NCBI RefSeq assembly: GCF_013155465.1
Contig: NZ_JABJVX010000002.1
Span: forward strand, 430,001-494,000
Direction of reading: 5' to 3'
DNA from: Alterinioella nitratireducens
GTDB taxonomy: Bacteria > Pseudomonadota > Alphaproteobacteria > Rhodobacterales > Rhodobacteraceae
DNA: 64,000 nt
In this document: positions 26,879-34,706 of the stretch, in pieces
How the letters are laid out: the number at the start of each line of letters is the position of its first letter
Numbering within the stretch: position 1 is the stretch's first letter
Made by a program: the position numbers and the translations under genes
Notes under the pieces: generated by a model
Database searches by the model: none
Told to the model about the DNA's origin: nothing
The model's input: the letters and a program-made list of their open reading frames with translations, nothing else

Positions 26879-29148
26879 GCGACGACACGATCATCCATTT
26901 CAACCCGTGGCGGGATTTCAACGACGCCGCGCCCACACCGGACGCGTTCGGGGTCGAACCCGACCCCGCGCAGATCGCGGCGTTTCTCGATGTGGTCTTC
27001 GGCTACTGCGAAGGCCTCATCCCGGTGCGCGGCTTTGTGGACAAGGGGCAGGGCTTCGACGGACGCCCGCACAACATCTGGATCCCGGCGGACGCCACGG
27101 CGCCTGAGAAGATGGCGACCTTTGCGAACTGGGCCTGGCGGGAGGGCGCGGCCGTCTATGTGATCCCCGGCACCGTCGCCGCACAGGGCGAAGCGCGCGC
27201 GGCCGATGTGCAGCAGATGCAGACCGTCGTCGTCGACCTCGATACCGGCGACATCACCGCCAAGCTCGCGCATCTGCGCCATTATCTGGGTCGCCCCACG
27301 CTAGTCGTTGAAAGCGGCGGGCGCACGCCCGAGGGGCGCGACAAGCTGCATGTCTGGTGGCGGCTCAACGAGCCGGTCGAAGGCGCGGATGTGTCCGAGG
27401 TCTGCCGGCTGCGCGGCGAGATTGCCGCCAAGGTCGGCGGCGATACGCATTTCCGCTCGGCGCATCAGCCGATCCGTGTGGCGGGCAGCGTCTATCACAA
27501 GGGGGGCTTCCAGCGGATCGTCCGGATCGCCGAGCAGGCCGATCACGAGGTCGATCTGGCCGAGTTCGCCGAGGCCGTGGCGGAGATGCCGCCGCTCGAC
27601 GGCATCGCGCTGCCCACATCCCCTTCCGCCGACAAGCCATCCATCGATGCGGTCCTCACCAACCCCGTCCGCGCGGCCGGTGAGGATGACTGGACCCGAT
27701 TTCAGGGCGCCAGCGCGGCCATCGGCCACTACCTGCGGCTGGTGCATGAGGGTCGTCTGTCAGGGCCCGAGGGCTGGGAGGCGATCTGCGGCTACAACGC
27801 CGCCATGCTGCGCCCGAGCTGGCCGCTCGACCGGCTCCAGCGCGAGACCGAGCGCCTCTGGGCCCTGCATGTCGCGCGCAATGGCCCGGCGCAGGAGGTG
27901 CGGCAGGCACCAAGGGTCGAGGCCTTCACGCTGGGCGCGCTGCTTGACGACACAAGCCCCATGCCCGACGACATCATCGCCCCGCGCGTCCTGACGCCGG
28001 GCGGGCTGCTGGTGCTGGGCGGGGCGCCCAAGGTCGGCAAGAGCGACTTTCTGATCTCCTGGCTCGTGCACATGGCCGCGGGCGTGCCGTTTCTCGGCTT
28101 CATGCCGCCGCGCCCCCTGCGCGTGTTCTACCTGCAGGCAGAGATCCAGTATCACTACCTGCGCGAGCGACTGCAGGCTCTCGGGCTTGAGCCGCATCTG
28201 CTGGCAGCGGCGCGTGACGGGTTCGTGGCCACGCCCAAGCTCAAGCTCCTGCTGGACAGCAACGGTCTGCCGAATGTCATCGAGGCGGTGTGCGGCGCCT
28301 TTGGCGACCCGCCGGTCGACATTCTCTGCATCGACCCGATCCGCAATCTCTTCGATGGCGGGCCGGACGGCGGCGGCGAGAACGACAACGCCGCGATGAT
28401 GTTCTTCCTTCAGGAGCGCATCGAGCCGCTGCGCGAAGCGGTCAACCCCGAATGCGGCGTGATCTTGGCCCACCACACGCGCAAGCTCGGCAAGACGCAG
28501 TTGCGGGAGGATCCCTTTCTCGCTCTCTCCGGCGCCAGCGCGCTGCGGGGTTTCTACACTTCCGGCCTGATCCTGCATCGCCCGGATGAGGAGCGCCCCG
28601 AGCGGCGCCTCGAGATCGAGTTGCGCAACGGGCCGGCGCTGCCCTCGAAGCTGATCGACAAGCGCGCCGGGTGCTGGGTGGAGCTCGACCCTTCCGGCGA
28701 ACGCATCGTACGGCGCGATTTCGGCGAGAAGCTCGATGCCGAGCGCATGCGCAAGCGCGATGTGATCCTGCAGCTTCTGCTGGACGAGGCCGGGCGCGGC
28801 AAGCTCTACACCGCGCTGCAATTCGCCGAGAGCTACGAGAACAAGGCAGGCCTCGGCGGCAAGGACACGATCCGCGACCGCATCAGCGTGCTCGCCACGA
28901 AAGGCGATATCAAGTTCGTCCGCGACGGCCGCCCGTTCGGCCTGCCGCGCTCCACCTCCAAGTTCGGCTATCTCTGCGTCGAGGGCATGGTGTTCCCGGC
29001 CGACAGCGAGCTTGTCGACCCAGAGACCGGCGAGATCCACCCCGGCGGCATCCCGGTCCTGCCCAGCACCTACAAATGCCCGCAGAGCGGTGCCCCGCTG
29101 CCAGTCGAGAACCCCACCGTCTGGGTCTACCCGGAGGGCGAAGCATGA
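26875..29148 (+). CDS. phage primase-helicase (RepB-like primase plus AAA_25 ATPase)
   Basis: A 757-residue fusion. The N-terminal half (about 30-270) resembles RepB-like/archaeo-eukaryotic primases: VVVDLDTGDI, then LVVESGGRTPEGRDKLHVWW and FRSAHQPIRVAGSVYHK. The C-terminal half is a RecA-fold ATPase of the RepA/DnaB-like AAA_25 group, with Walker A GGAPKVGKS (382-390), Walker B DILCIDPIRNLF and the ILAHHTRK motif. A helical DNA-binding tail follows. It probably starts and drives phage DNA replication. The repeat array immediately downstream is a candidate origin, a common arrangement for such initiators. Confidence 0.8.
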   Translation: MSDDTIIHFNPWRDFNDAAPTPDAFGVEPDPAQIAAFLDVVFGYCEGLIPVRGFVDKGQGFDGRPHNIWIPADATAPEKMATFANWAWREGAAVYVIPGTVAAQGEARAADVQQMQTVVVDLDTGDITAKLAHLRHYLGRPTLVVESGGRTPEGRDKLHVWWRLNEPVEGADVSEVCRLRGEIAAKVGGDTHFRSAHQPIRVAGSVYHKGGFQRIVRIAEQADHEVDLAEFAEAVAEMPPLDGIALPTSPSADKPSIDAVLTNPVRAAGEDDWTRFQGASAAIGHYLRLVHEGRLSGPEGWEAICGYNAAMLRPSWPLDRLQRETERLWALHVARNGPAQEVRQAPRVEAFTLGALLDDTSPMPDDIIAPRVLTPGGLLVLGGAPKVGKSDFLISWLVHMAAGVPFLGFMPPRPLRVFYLQAEIQYHYLRERLQALGLEPHLLAAARDGFVATPKLKLLLDSNGLPNVIEAVCGAFGDPPVDILCIDPIRNLFDGGPDGGGENDNAAMMFFLQERIEPLREAVNPECGVILAHHTRKLGKTQLREDPFLALSGASALRGFYTSGLILHRPDEERPERRLEIELRNGPALPSKLIDKRAGCWVELDPSGERIVRRDFGEKLDAERMRKRDVILQLLLDEAGRGKLYTALQFAESYENKAGLGGKDTIRDRISVLATKGDIKFVRDGRPFGLPRSTSKFGYLCVEGMVFPADSELVDPETGEIHPGGIPVLPSTYKCPQSGAPLPVENPTVWVYPEGEA

Positions 29149-29177
29149 TGCATCGGCCCTACGCACAACCGCGCAGG

Positions 29178-29410
29178 TTCAAGTTGGGAGAGTTGGGAAA
29201 ATCCTTCCCAACTGGTTGCGCAGGCCCGCGCCGGGCTTCGACGGATCACGCGGATTCAAGTTGGGAAGGGTTTTCCCAACTACCTGCGCACCGCTGCGAT
29301 GGCGCCCTTCCGGACGCGCAGATTCAAGTTGGGAAAGCATCGCCCGCGCGACGCGTTCCCAACTTGGAATTTCTCATGTTTCGCAGGCTCTTACGGCCCG
29401 TTTCAAGTTG
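29178..29410 (+). repeat. iteron-like palindromic repeats, candidate replication origin
   Basis: The non-coding gap 29149-29543 carries the word TTCAAGTTGGGA at 29178, 29255 and 29323, and a degraded copy (TTCAAGTTG) at 29402. Copies 1-3 are each followed by the inverse word TTCCCAAC (29205, 29273, 29356), so each unit is a palindrome with a variable loop. Spacings of 77, 68 and 79 bp are not multiples of three together, so protein coding does not explain them. Lying just after the primase-helicase gene, they fit an origin or an operator array. Confidence 0.7.
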
Positions 29411-29423
29411 TGGGGGTGAAAGC

Positions 29424-29479
29424 CACCCCCTTCGGGGGTGGGGAGAACGCCGCAAGGCGGGTTCTCCACTCCCACCCCC
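29424..29479 (+). repeat. competing hairpins before the resolvase gene
   Basis: CACCCCC (29424-29430) and GGGGGTG (29434-29440) form a 7-bp hairpin with a TTC loop. The same GGGGGTG can instead pair with CACCCCC at 29473-29479, enclosing the stem GGAGAAC (29442-29448) and GTTCTCC (29461-29467) with an inner CGCC-GCAA-GGCG. The two structures exclude each other. There is no T-tract. It may regulate the RuvC-like gene or form part of the origin. Confidence 0.5.
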
Positions 29480-29543
29480 GGGGGCGTCGCGCGCGCGTGG
29501 TGCTGTCCCTGCCTTTCCATCCACCACACGGGAGATGTTCGCC

Positions 29544-30080
29544 ATGAACCTTTCAACTGCTGCAGAACCCATCACCCATGCCTGTCCGGTCAGGGGCACC
29601 GGCTCGGCACCGGGCCGCCCCATCCTGGCCCTCGATCTGGGCACCACCACCGGATGGGCGCTCCGCGACGCGGACGGGCTGATCCTCAGCGGCACGGCCA
29701 GCTTCCGCCCCGGGCGCTTCGACGGGGGCGGGATGCGCTTCCTGCGCTTCACCAACTGGCTCACCGAGTTCGACCGGCTGAGCGGGCCGATCGCGAGCAT
29801 CTGGTTCGAGGAGGTCCGCCGACACGCCGCAACCGACGCGGCACATGTCTATGGCGGGCTCATGGCCACGCTCACCTCTTGGGCCGAGCTGCGCGGCGTG
29901 CCCTATCAGGGCGTGCCGGTCGGCACCATCAAGCGCCACGCTACCGGCAAGGGCAATGCGAACAAGGACGCCATGATGGCGGCCGCCCGGGCGCGCGGCT
30001 TCAGCCCCGCCGATGACAACGAGGCCGATGCTATCGCGATCCTGCTTTGGGCGATCGAGACCGGCGGGGGGCTGCAATGA
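29544..30080 (+). CDS. RuvC-like Holliday junction resolvase
   Basis: A 178-residue RNase-H-fold nuclease with the RuvC acidic residues: D in ILALDLGTTTGWA (about residue 31), E-E in IWFEEVRR, and the late pair in DDNEADAIAIL. Phage RuvC-like enzymes cut branched DNA made during replication and recombination before packaging. The start ATG at 29544 has GGGAG 9 bp upstream; an ATG at 29535 is too close to it. The stop overlaps the next start by 4 bp. Confidence 0.82.
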   Translation: MNLSTAAEPITHACPVRGTGSAPGRPILALDLGTTTGWALRDADGLILSGTASFRPGRFDGGGMRFLRFTNWLTEFDRLSGPIASIWFEEVRRHAATDAAHVYGGLMATLTSWAELRGVPYQGVPVGTIKRHATGKGNANKDAMMAAARARGFSPADDNEADAIAILLWAIETGGGLQ

Positions 30081-30277
30081 GGTGGCATCCCAAGGGCTAT
30101 GGCGGCCAGCGCCGCGATCCCGAACAGGTCAAGCGCGAGGGCTGGCACGAACAGCGCGTGTTGGCCGTCGCACTCGATGACGAACGCCTGACCTGGCCCG
30201 AAAGGGAACTGGTCCGGCAACTCGGCGAGAAGCTCTATGGCAGTCCGGCCGCGGGGCAGGGAGGCAGGCATGGATAA
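30077..30277 (+). CDS. small basic phage protein, unknown
   Basis: A 66-residue protein, rich in Arg, Glu and Gly, starting at 30077 with ATGA coupling to the RuvC-like gene and overlapping the next gene by 8 bp. The tight coupling on both sides supports it being real. A charged helix (LTWPERELVRQLGEKLYG) is the only clear element. Function unknown. Confidence 0.55.
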   Translation: MRWHPKGYGGQRRDPEQVKREGWHEQRVLAVALDDERLTWPERELVRQLGEKLYGSPAAGQGGRHG

Positions 30278-30698
30278 GTGGACGCCCTCGCTGGTGGAGG
30301 CCCGGCTCGCCGAGGCCGCCTATGTGCTCAAGCGCCTGCCTGAACCCCGGCGCCGGGGGTATTTCAGCACCTGGCCGGAGGTCATTCACAGCTTCGGCGA
30401 CAAGGTCGGGCAGGAGCCAAGGCCCATGCGCGTGCTGCCCTCGCCGCAGGCGATCAGCCGCATGGAGGAGACGCTGACCTGGACCGCCTGCCTCGACCCC
30501 ACCGACGGCAAGATCGTCTGGATGAAAGCCTATGGCGAACGGTGGAAGACCATCTGCTGGACCGTCGGGCTTGCGCGCTCGGCCGCCCATCAGCACTGGC
30601 TCTACGGGCTTTGTGTCATCTCCCTGCATCTCAACCGGCGGCGGTTCAATCGCAAGCTCTCGAAGCGGCGCGTGATCGAACTGGCCGGTGGCGCGTAA
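30270..30698 (+). CDS. DUF6362-like phage protein, possible HTH regulator
   Basis: A 142-residue protein: VEARLAEAAYVLKRLP, then a mid-segment with PSPQAISRMEETLTW, and a C-terminal WKTICWTVGLARSAAHQHW that looks like a helix-turn-helix. I associate this pattern with the DUF6362 family in alphaproteobacterial prophages, which could be an antiterminator or late regulator. The start at 30270 follows GGAGGCAGG. It is the last gene before a 460-bp structured gap. Confidence 0.6.
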   Translation: MDKWTPSLVEARLAEAAYVLKRLPEPRRRGYFSTWPEVIHSFGDKVGQEPRPMRVLPSPQAISRMEETLTWTACLDPTDGKIVWMKAYGERWKTICWTVGLARSAAHQHWLYGLCVISLHLNRRRFNRKLSKRRVIELAGGA

Positions 30699-30755
30699 TG
30701 CTGCGTGCCAGTGGGGAAGATGTGCGGCGGACATTTTTCGCTGAGACAAAAACGG

Positions 30756-30791
30756 CTCTCCCGGGCTACAAATCAGGTAACCTCGGGAGAG
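30756..30791 (-). terminator. strong hairpin with U-run on the minus strand
   Basis: CTCTCCCG (30756-30763) pairs with CGGGAGAG (30784-30791), and GG-TAC with GTA-CC extends the stem inward. On the minus strand the stem is followed by CCG and five T residues (complement of 30747-30755), the form of a rho-independent terminator for leftward transcription. No minus-strand protein gene lies to its right within the gap. It may end an antisense or small RNA. Confidence 0.45.
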
Positions 30792-30844
30792 GCGCGCGCG
30801 GCGCGGTCCCGAGCAAAACCATCCTTTCGTTGGCGCGGCCGTTA

Positions 30845-30874
30845 ACAAAGGAAAGGCTCTGATCCTTTCCTTGT
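30845..30874. repeat. inverted repeat in the 30699-31158 gap
   Basis: AAGGAAAGG (30848-30856) and CCTTTCCTT (30864-30872) form a 9-bp stem with a 7-nt loop. It extends by ACA and TGT with one bulged A. No T-tract follows on the plus strand. It is one of three structures in this 460-bp gap, which holds no convincing protein gene. Confidence 0.45.
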
Positions 30875-31056
30875 GGCCTGCGCGACGCCGCCTGACAGCC
30901 CCTGCCGCCGAGTTCGCGGTTCCTTCCTGGCGAGATCGTATGCTGGCGGGCTTGGCGCGCAATTTCGCCAGCGACAGGGCCGGATTTCTGGGAAGCCAGC
31001 CGGAAGCCGGACACACGCGAGCCCCGCGCCAACCCCAATGAACGCTGGCCTTCGGG

Positions 31057-31116
31057 CCGGACACCCCGGACGCGCCTGGACCCTGCGTGGAGTCCAGCGC
31101 GGCATCCGGTGTCCGG
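31057..31116 (+). promoter_or_regulatory. nested inverted repeat in the leader of the methyltransferase gene
   Basis: The outer arms CCGGACACC (31057-31065) and GGTGTCCGG (31108-31116) enclose inner arms CTGGAC (31076-31081) and GTCCAG (31092-31097). The inner stem extends through GCGC on both sides with one bulge. The 60-nt structure ends 42 bp before the ATG at 31159. It may be an operator or an RNA leader controlling methyltransferase synthesis. Confidence 0.5.
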
Positions 31117-31158
31117 AGTCCAGCCGGTATCCACCATCAAGACGAAAGCCTCTCGCCG

Positions 31159-32481
31159 ATGACCCTCGCCTTCGCACCGGAGCAGATCGAGCAGTGGCCC
31201 CTGGCCAGGCTCCAGCCCTACGCGAAGAACGCGAAACTGCACGGGCCCGACCAGGTCGCGAAGATCGCCGCGAGCATGGCCGAGTTCGGCTGGACCGTGC
31301 CCTGCCTCGTGGCCGAGGACGGCGAGCTGATCGCGGGCCACGGGCGCGTGCTGGCCGCAACCCAGCTGGGACTGACCGAGGTGCCGGTGATCGTGCTGGG
31401 CCACCTGACCGAGGCGCAGCGCCGGGCCTATCGCATCGCGGACAACAAGCTGACGGAACTCGGCAGCTGGGATGAGGCGCTGCTCTCGGCCGAGTTGCAG
31501 GACCTGCTGGCAGACGACTACGACCTGTCGCTGGTCGGGTTTTCCGACGGCGAGTTGGACAAGCTGCTAGCTTTCGATCCGGACGAGGGCAGTGAAGAAG
31601 AAGGTGGCGCCGGGGGCTCAGTGCCGCCGGTGACCATCCCCGAACCGCCACGTAATCCGGCCTCGCGCACGGGCGATCTCTGGATCCTCGGCGATCACCG
31701 ACTGCTGTGCGGTGACTCGACATCGCATGACGACGTGCGCCGCCTGATGAACGGCGAGCGGGCGGTGCTGTTCGCGACCGATCCGCCGTACCTCGTGGAC
31801 TACGACGGCTCGAACCACCCGACGCGGAACAAGGATTGGTCTCAGTCCTATGGCGTCACCTGGGATGACAGCTCGCAGGGCGCCGAACTCTATGACGGCT
31901 TCATCGCCGCCGCCGTCGCCGAGGCCATCACCGAGGACGCCGCCTGGTACTGCTGGCACGCGTCGCGCCGTCAGGCGATGCTCGAAGCCTGCTGGGAGAA
32001 GGCCGGCGCCTTCGTCCATCAGCAGATCATCTGGGTGAAGGACCGCGGCGTGCTGACCCGGTCGCATTACCTCTGGAAACACGAGCCCTGCTTCATGGGC
32101 TGGCGTCGCCCCAACCGCCCGCCGAAGGTGGCCGAGCAGACGCTGCCCTCGACGTGGCAGATGCCGTCCTTCGCGAAGGACGAGCGGCCGGATCATCCTA
32201 CGCCGAAACCGCTCGACGCCTTCGGTATCCCGATGCGCCAGCATGTGGCGCGCGGCGGCCTCTGCTACGAGCCGTTTTGCGGTTCGGGCTCGCAGATCAT
32301 GGCGGGCGAGGCCAACGGCCGGCGCGTCTTCGCGATGGAAATCAGCCCGGCCTATGTCGATGTCGCCGTGGAGCGCTGGCAGGCGGAAACAGGGCGCGAT
32401 GCGATCCTCGACGGGGACGGCCGGACCTTCGCCGAGGTGAAGGTCGAGCGGCTGGGCGATGCAGCTAACGCCGCAGCCTGA
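31159..32481 (+). CDS. ParB-domain DNA methyltransferase (N6-A or N4-C)
   Basis: A 440-residue phage methyltransferase. The N-terminal 130 residues are a ParB/Srx-like domain (YAKNAKLHGPDQVAKIAASM, then LIAGHGRVLAA and YRIADNKLTELG). The C-terminal domain has the catalytic DPPY motif (FATDPPYLVDYDG), a target-side HPTPKPLDAF segment and the SAM-binding FCGSGSQ in permuted order, as in beta-class N4/N6 enzymes. It probably methylates phage DNA against host restriction. Its stop shares one base with the start of the C5 methyltransferase gene, forming a methylation pair. Confidence 0.85.
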   Translation: MTLAFAPEQIEQWPLARLQPYAKNAKLHGPDQVAKIAASMAEFGWTVPCLVAEDGELIAGHGRVLAATQLGLTEVPVIVLGHLTEAQRRAYRIADNKLTELGSWDEALLSAELQDLLADDYDLSLVGFSDGELDKLLAFDPDEGSEEEGGAGGSVPPVTIPEPPRNPASRTGDLWILGDHRLLCGDSTSHDDVRRLMNGERAVLFATDPPYLVDYDGSNHPTRNKDWSQSYGVTWDDSSQGAELYDGFIAAAVAEAITEDAAWYCWHASRRQAMLEACWEKAGAFVHQQIIWVKDRGVLTRSHYLWKHEPCFMGWRRPNRPPKVAEQTLPSTWQMPSFAKDERPDHPTPKPLDAFGIPMRQHVARGGLCYEPFCGSGSQIMAGEANGRRVFAMEISPAYVDVAVERWQAETGRDAILDGDGRTFAEVKVERLGDAANAAA

Positions 32482-33473
32482 TGGCCGTCTACTACAACGA
32501 TGCCGATCCCGCGGCCTGCGGCTGGCTGCGGGAACTGATCGCGGCCGGGCTGCTGCCTGCGGGCGAGGTGGACGGGCGGTCCATCCTCGAGGTGGAGCCC
32601 GCCGACCTGCGCGGCTTCGCGCAATGTCATTTCTTCGCCGGGATCGGCGGCTGGCCCTATGCGCTGCGCCTCGCGGGCGTGGGCACGGACATGTCCGTTT
32701 GGACCGGCTCGCCGCCCTGCCAGCCCTTCAGCCAGGCCGGGCAGCGCAAGGGACAGGACGATGACCGCCATCTCGCGCCCGCCTTCCTGCGGCTCATTGC
32801 AGCGTGCCGCCCGGAACTCGTCTTCGGAGAGCAGGTCGCCAGCGCGGCAGTGCTCGGCCCGTTTGGCGGCCGGGCTCGCACAGCGGCTGCGGGTACGGCT
32901 GGCTGGGCGTGGTTCGACGCTCTGGCGGATGCGCTGGAAGCTGCATCTTACGCCGTCGCGGCGGCCGATCTGCCGGCTGCGTGCATCGGTGCGCCGCACA
33001 TCCGGCAGAGGCTGTTCTTCGGCGCCGTCGCCCTGGAGCGAGGCGCAGGCGGGCTGGGCCACGGCCTCGGCGCGGGATCACAAGGACGGCTCGGAATGCC
33101 GGGCGGTGCCGATCAACGCGCTGCTGGGCCGGCAGGTCTGGCTGGCGGGCTGGCCGACGGCGATGGCGGGCTCGCCCGCAACGGAGAGATACAACGCGGC
33201 CGGCAACACCGATGCGAGCCGCCGGACGGTGGCGCTGGTGACCTGGACGGACCCGCCGCCGACCCTGCCGGGACCAGCCCGACGCGCGGCGTCTGGAGCG
33301 ATCCTGACTGGCTCTTCTGCCGGGACGGCCGCTGGCGGCCCGTTGAGCCCGGATCATTCCCGCTGGCTGATGGGATACCCGGCCGAATGGGGCTCCTGCG
33401 GGGCTACGGCAATGCGATCGTGCCGCCGCTCGCGGCGGAGTTCGTGACTGCGTTTCTGGAGAGCCTGCGATGA
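32481..33473 (+). CDS. C5-cytosine DNA methyltransferase
   Basis: A 330-residue C5 methyltransferase: motif I HFFAGIGGWPYAL, motif IV GSPPCQPFSQAG with the catalytic Cys, FGEQV in place of the usual ENV, motif VIII IGAPHIRQRLFF and motif X GYGNAIVPPLAAEFV. Between motifs VIII and X it is low in complexity (Gly, Ala, Arg). Over 33030-33447 a second frame also encodes a methyltransferase-like C-terminus (see findings). Product 5-methylcytosine would be a potential target of the McrBC system in the same window. The start shares one base with the upstream stop. Confidence 0.82.
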   Translation: MAVYYNDADPAACGWLRELIAAGLLPAGEVDGRSILEVEPADLRGFAQCHFFAGIGGWPYALRLAGVGTDMSVWTGSPPCQPFSQAGQRKGQDDDRHLAPAFLRLIAACRPELVFGEQVASAAVLGPFGGRARTAAAGTAGWAWFDALADALEAASYAVAAADLPAACIGAPHIRQRLFFGAVALERGAGGLGHGLGAGSQGRLGMPGGADQRAAGPAGLAGGLADGDGGLARNGEIQRGRQHRCEPPDGGAGDLDGPAADPAGTSPTRGVWSDPDWLFCRDGRWRPVEPGSFPLADGIPGRMGLLRGYGNAIVPPLAAEFVTAFLESLR

Positions 33474-33694
33474 GGCAGAGCCGGATCATGTCCATGGTCG
33501 AGGCCGCGACGAATGTTGTCGTCGGCTACGTTCTGGCGATCGCGACACAGATCGTCGTGTTCCCGTGGTTCGGGATCGAGACGGGGCTCGCCGAGCACAT
33601 GGCAATTGGCCTCGCCTTCGTCGGCGTCTCGTTGGCGCGCGGCTATCTGCTGCGGCGGCTGTTCGAGGCGATCCGGATGCGGAGCGCGGAATGA
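33470..33694 (+). CDS. small membrane protein (DUF7220-like)
   Basis: A 74-residue protein with two hydrophobic segments (about 10-30 and 40-58: VVVGYVLAIATQIVVF and MAIGLAFVGVSLARGYLL), ending in basic residues. ATGA coupling to the C5 methyltransferase gene. Similar small two-helix proteins occur in prophages of this group. Function unknown; a role at the cell membrane, such as superinfection exclusion, is possible but unsupported. Confidence 0.6.
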   Translation: MRQSRIMSMVEAATNVVVGYVLAIATQIVVFPWFGIETGLAEHMAIGLAFVGVSLARGYLLRRLFEAIRMRSAE

Positions 33695-33748
33695 GAGCCC
33701 GCCGCCCGAGCAAGGGCGGCGGAATTGAAGTCGTCGTGCTGCGCGGTG

Positions 33749-34276
33749 TCAGTCGCTTATGGCGTAGACACGGCCCCTCCCGTCAACCTTCTCGGAGGTG
33801 ATCGTCAGACCCAGCTTTCTCTTCAGCGCGCCGGAGAGGAAGCCTCTCGTGGTATGTCCGGCCCAGTTCGTGGCGGCCATGATCTCGTCGATGGTGGCAC
33901 CACTCTCGGCGCGGAGCATTGCGATCACCGCCTCTTGCTTGGTGCCGCTGCGGCGGCGGGCGGGCTCCGGCGCGGCTTCGGTTTCGTGCTGGCTGTTCGT
34001 TTCCTCCTCCGGATCATCGGTGATCCCGAGGGTGCTGTAGGCCAGCGGCGTGGCGCGCAGGGTGATCGGCCCGCGAGCCTCGTCGTGCCGCCAGACCGTG
34101 TTGAGATCGGTGGCGGCAACCTCCTCGATGAGCCCGCGCTTCAGCAGGCTCTTGCAGACGTTGCCGACGGCGCCGCCCTTGAGGTTGGCGGTGACGGGAA
34201 ACACCATCCCGTCCGCGCGCGCGCAGGCGGCGGCGAGGATGACGGCTTGCGCGTCGGACAGCTGGATCTGGGTCAT
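33749..34276 (-). CDS. DUF3489 protein with winged-helix pattern
   Basis: A 175-residue protein. The N-terminal half (ILAAACARADGMVFPV, GNVCKSLLKRGLIEEV) and C-terminal half (TKQEAVIAMLRAESGATIDEI, HTTRGFLSGALKRKLG) both have winged-helix patterns. The C-terminal half matches the DUF3489 family as I remember it. It is the distal gene of a minus-strand block opposing all neighbouring phage genes, a position typical of repressor or lysogeny-related genes. A DNA-binding regulatory role is likely. Confidence 0.7.
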   Translation of the reverse strand: MTQIQLSDAQAVILAAACARADGMVFPVTANLKGGAVGNVCKSLLKRGLIEEVAATDLNTVWRHDEARGPITLRATPLAYSTLGITDDPEEETNSQHETEAAPEPARRRSGTKQEAVIAMLRAESGATIDEIMAATNWAGHTTRGFLSGALKRKLGLTITSEKVDGRGRVYAISD

Positions 34277-34370
34277 GGGGTCGTCTCCGTGTTCGGGGCC
34301 GCGACCGTCGCAGCCTTCCTACGACCCCGAGCCGCGCTGGGCGCGGCAGGAGTTCCGGTGGTGCCGAATG

Positions 34371-34595
34371 TCAGCGGGCGTGCTCGCCCTCGCCGAAGGC
34401 GCAGTCAGCGATCTCGCGCAGCTTGGCGCGGTAATGGTTCAGGGTGCCGACGTCGCCCCAGTCGATCTCGTCGGGATGAGTGTCGAAGTGGTCGGCGCTG
34501 AGTGCGGTGAGCCGCTCCAGCATCGCGTCGATTTCGAACTTGGCGGCGAGAAAGGCGTCGAGGGCTTTGGAGTTGTCGGTGGCGCGGCGGGTCAT
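34371..34595 (-). CDS. small acidic phage protein
   Basis: A 74-residue helical, acidic protein (ALDAFLAAKFEIDAMLERL, then GTLNHYRAKLREIADCAFGE). The start at 34595 follows a GGAG site. A large inverted repeat lies just upstream. Function unknown. It belongs to the minus-strand block of small genes. Confidence 0.55.
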   Translation of the reverse strand: MTRRATDNSKALDAFLAAKFEIDAMLERLTALSADHFDTHPDEIDWGDVGTLNHYRAKLREIADCAFGEGEHAR

Positions 34596-34629
34596 GGTGT
34601 CTGCTCCGTGGTGAGTTGCATCGTTCTTG

Positions 34630-34690
34630 TGCAATCAGAATCGCTCTGCGGCGCCCGAAAGTGTAGGCAATTCAGAGCGATATGATTGCA
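34630..34690. repeat. large inverted repeat in the minus-strand small-gene block
   Basis: TGCAATC-AGA-ATCGCTCTG at 34630-34648 is the near-perfect reverse complement of CAGAGCGAT-AT-GATTGCA at 34673-34690. It lies between the gene ending at 34707 and the start of the gene at 34595, and is AT-richer than its surroundings. A similar partial word (TTGCATCGTCCTTCTG, then CGCTCTGC) recurs at 35164-35196 upstream of the 35144 gene. That suggests a shared regulatory site for these small genes. Confidence 0.5.
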
Positions 34691-34706
34691 CTCTGGCTGA
34701 TCCCGT

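Noticed and set aside
27760-29166. 468-residue minus-strand frame under the primase-helicase gene; similarly 35832-37685 and 47138-48583
   Set aside because: These are antisense shadows of well-supported phage genes in GC-rich DNA and have no motifs of their own.
30698-30862. 54-residue frame after the DUF6362-like gene
   Set aside because: It runs through two strong hairpins and has no recognisable pattern; the region looks regulatory.
33691-33801. 36-residue frame coupled to the small membrane-protein gene
   Set aside because: Very short, arginine-rich, and overlaps the 3' end of the opposing DUF3489 gene.
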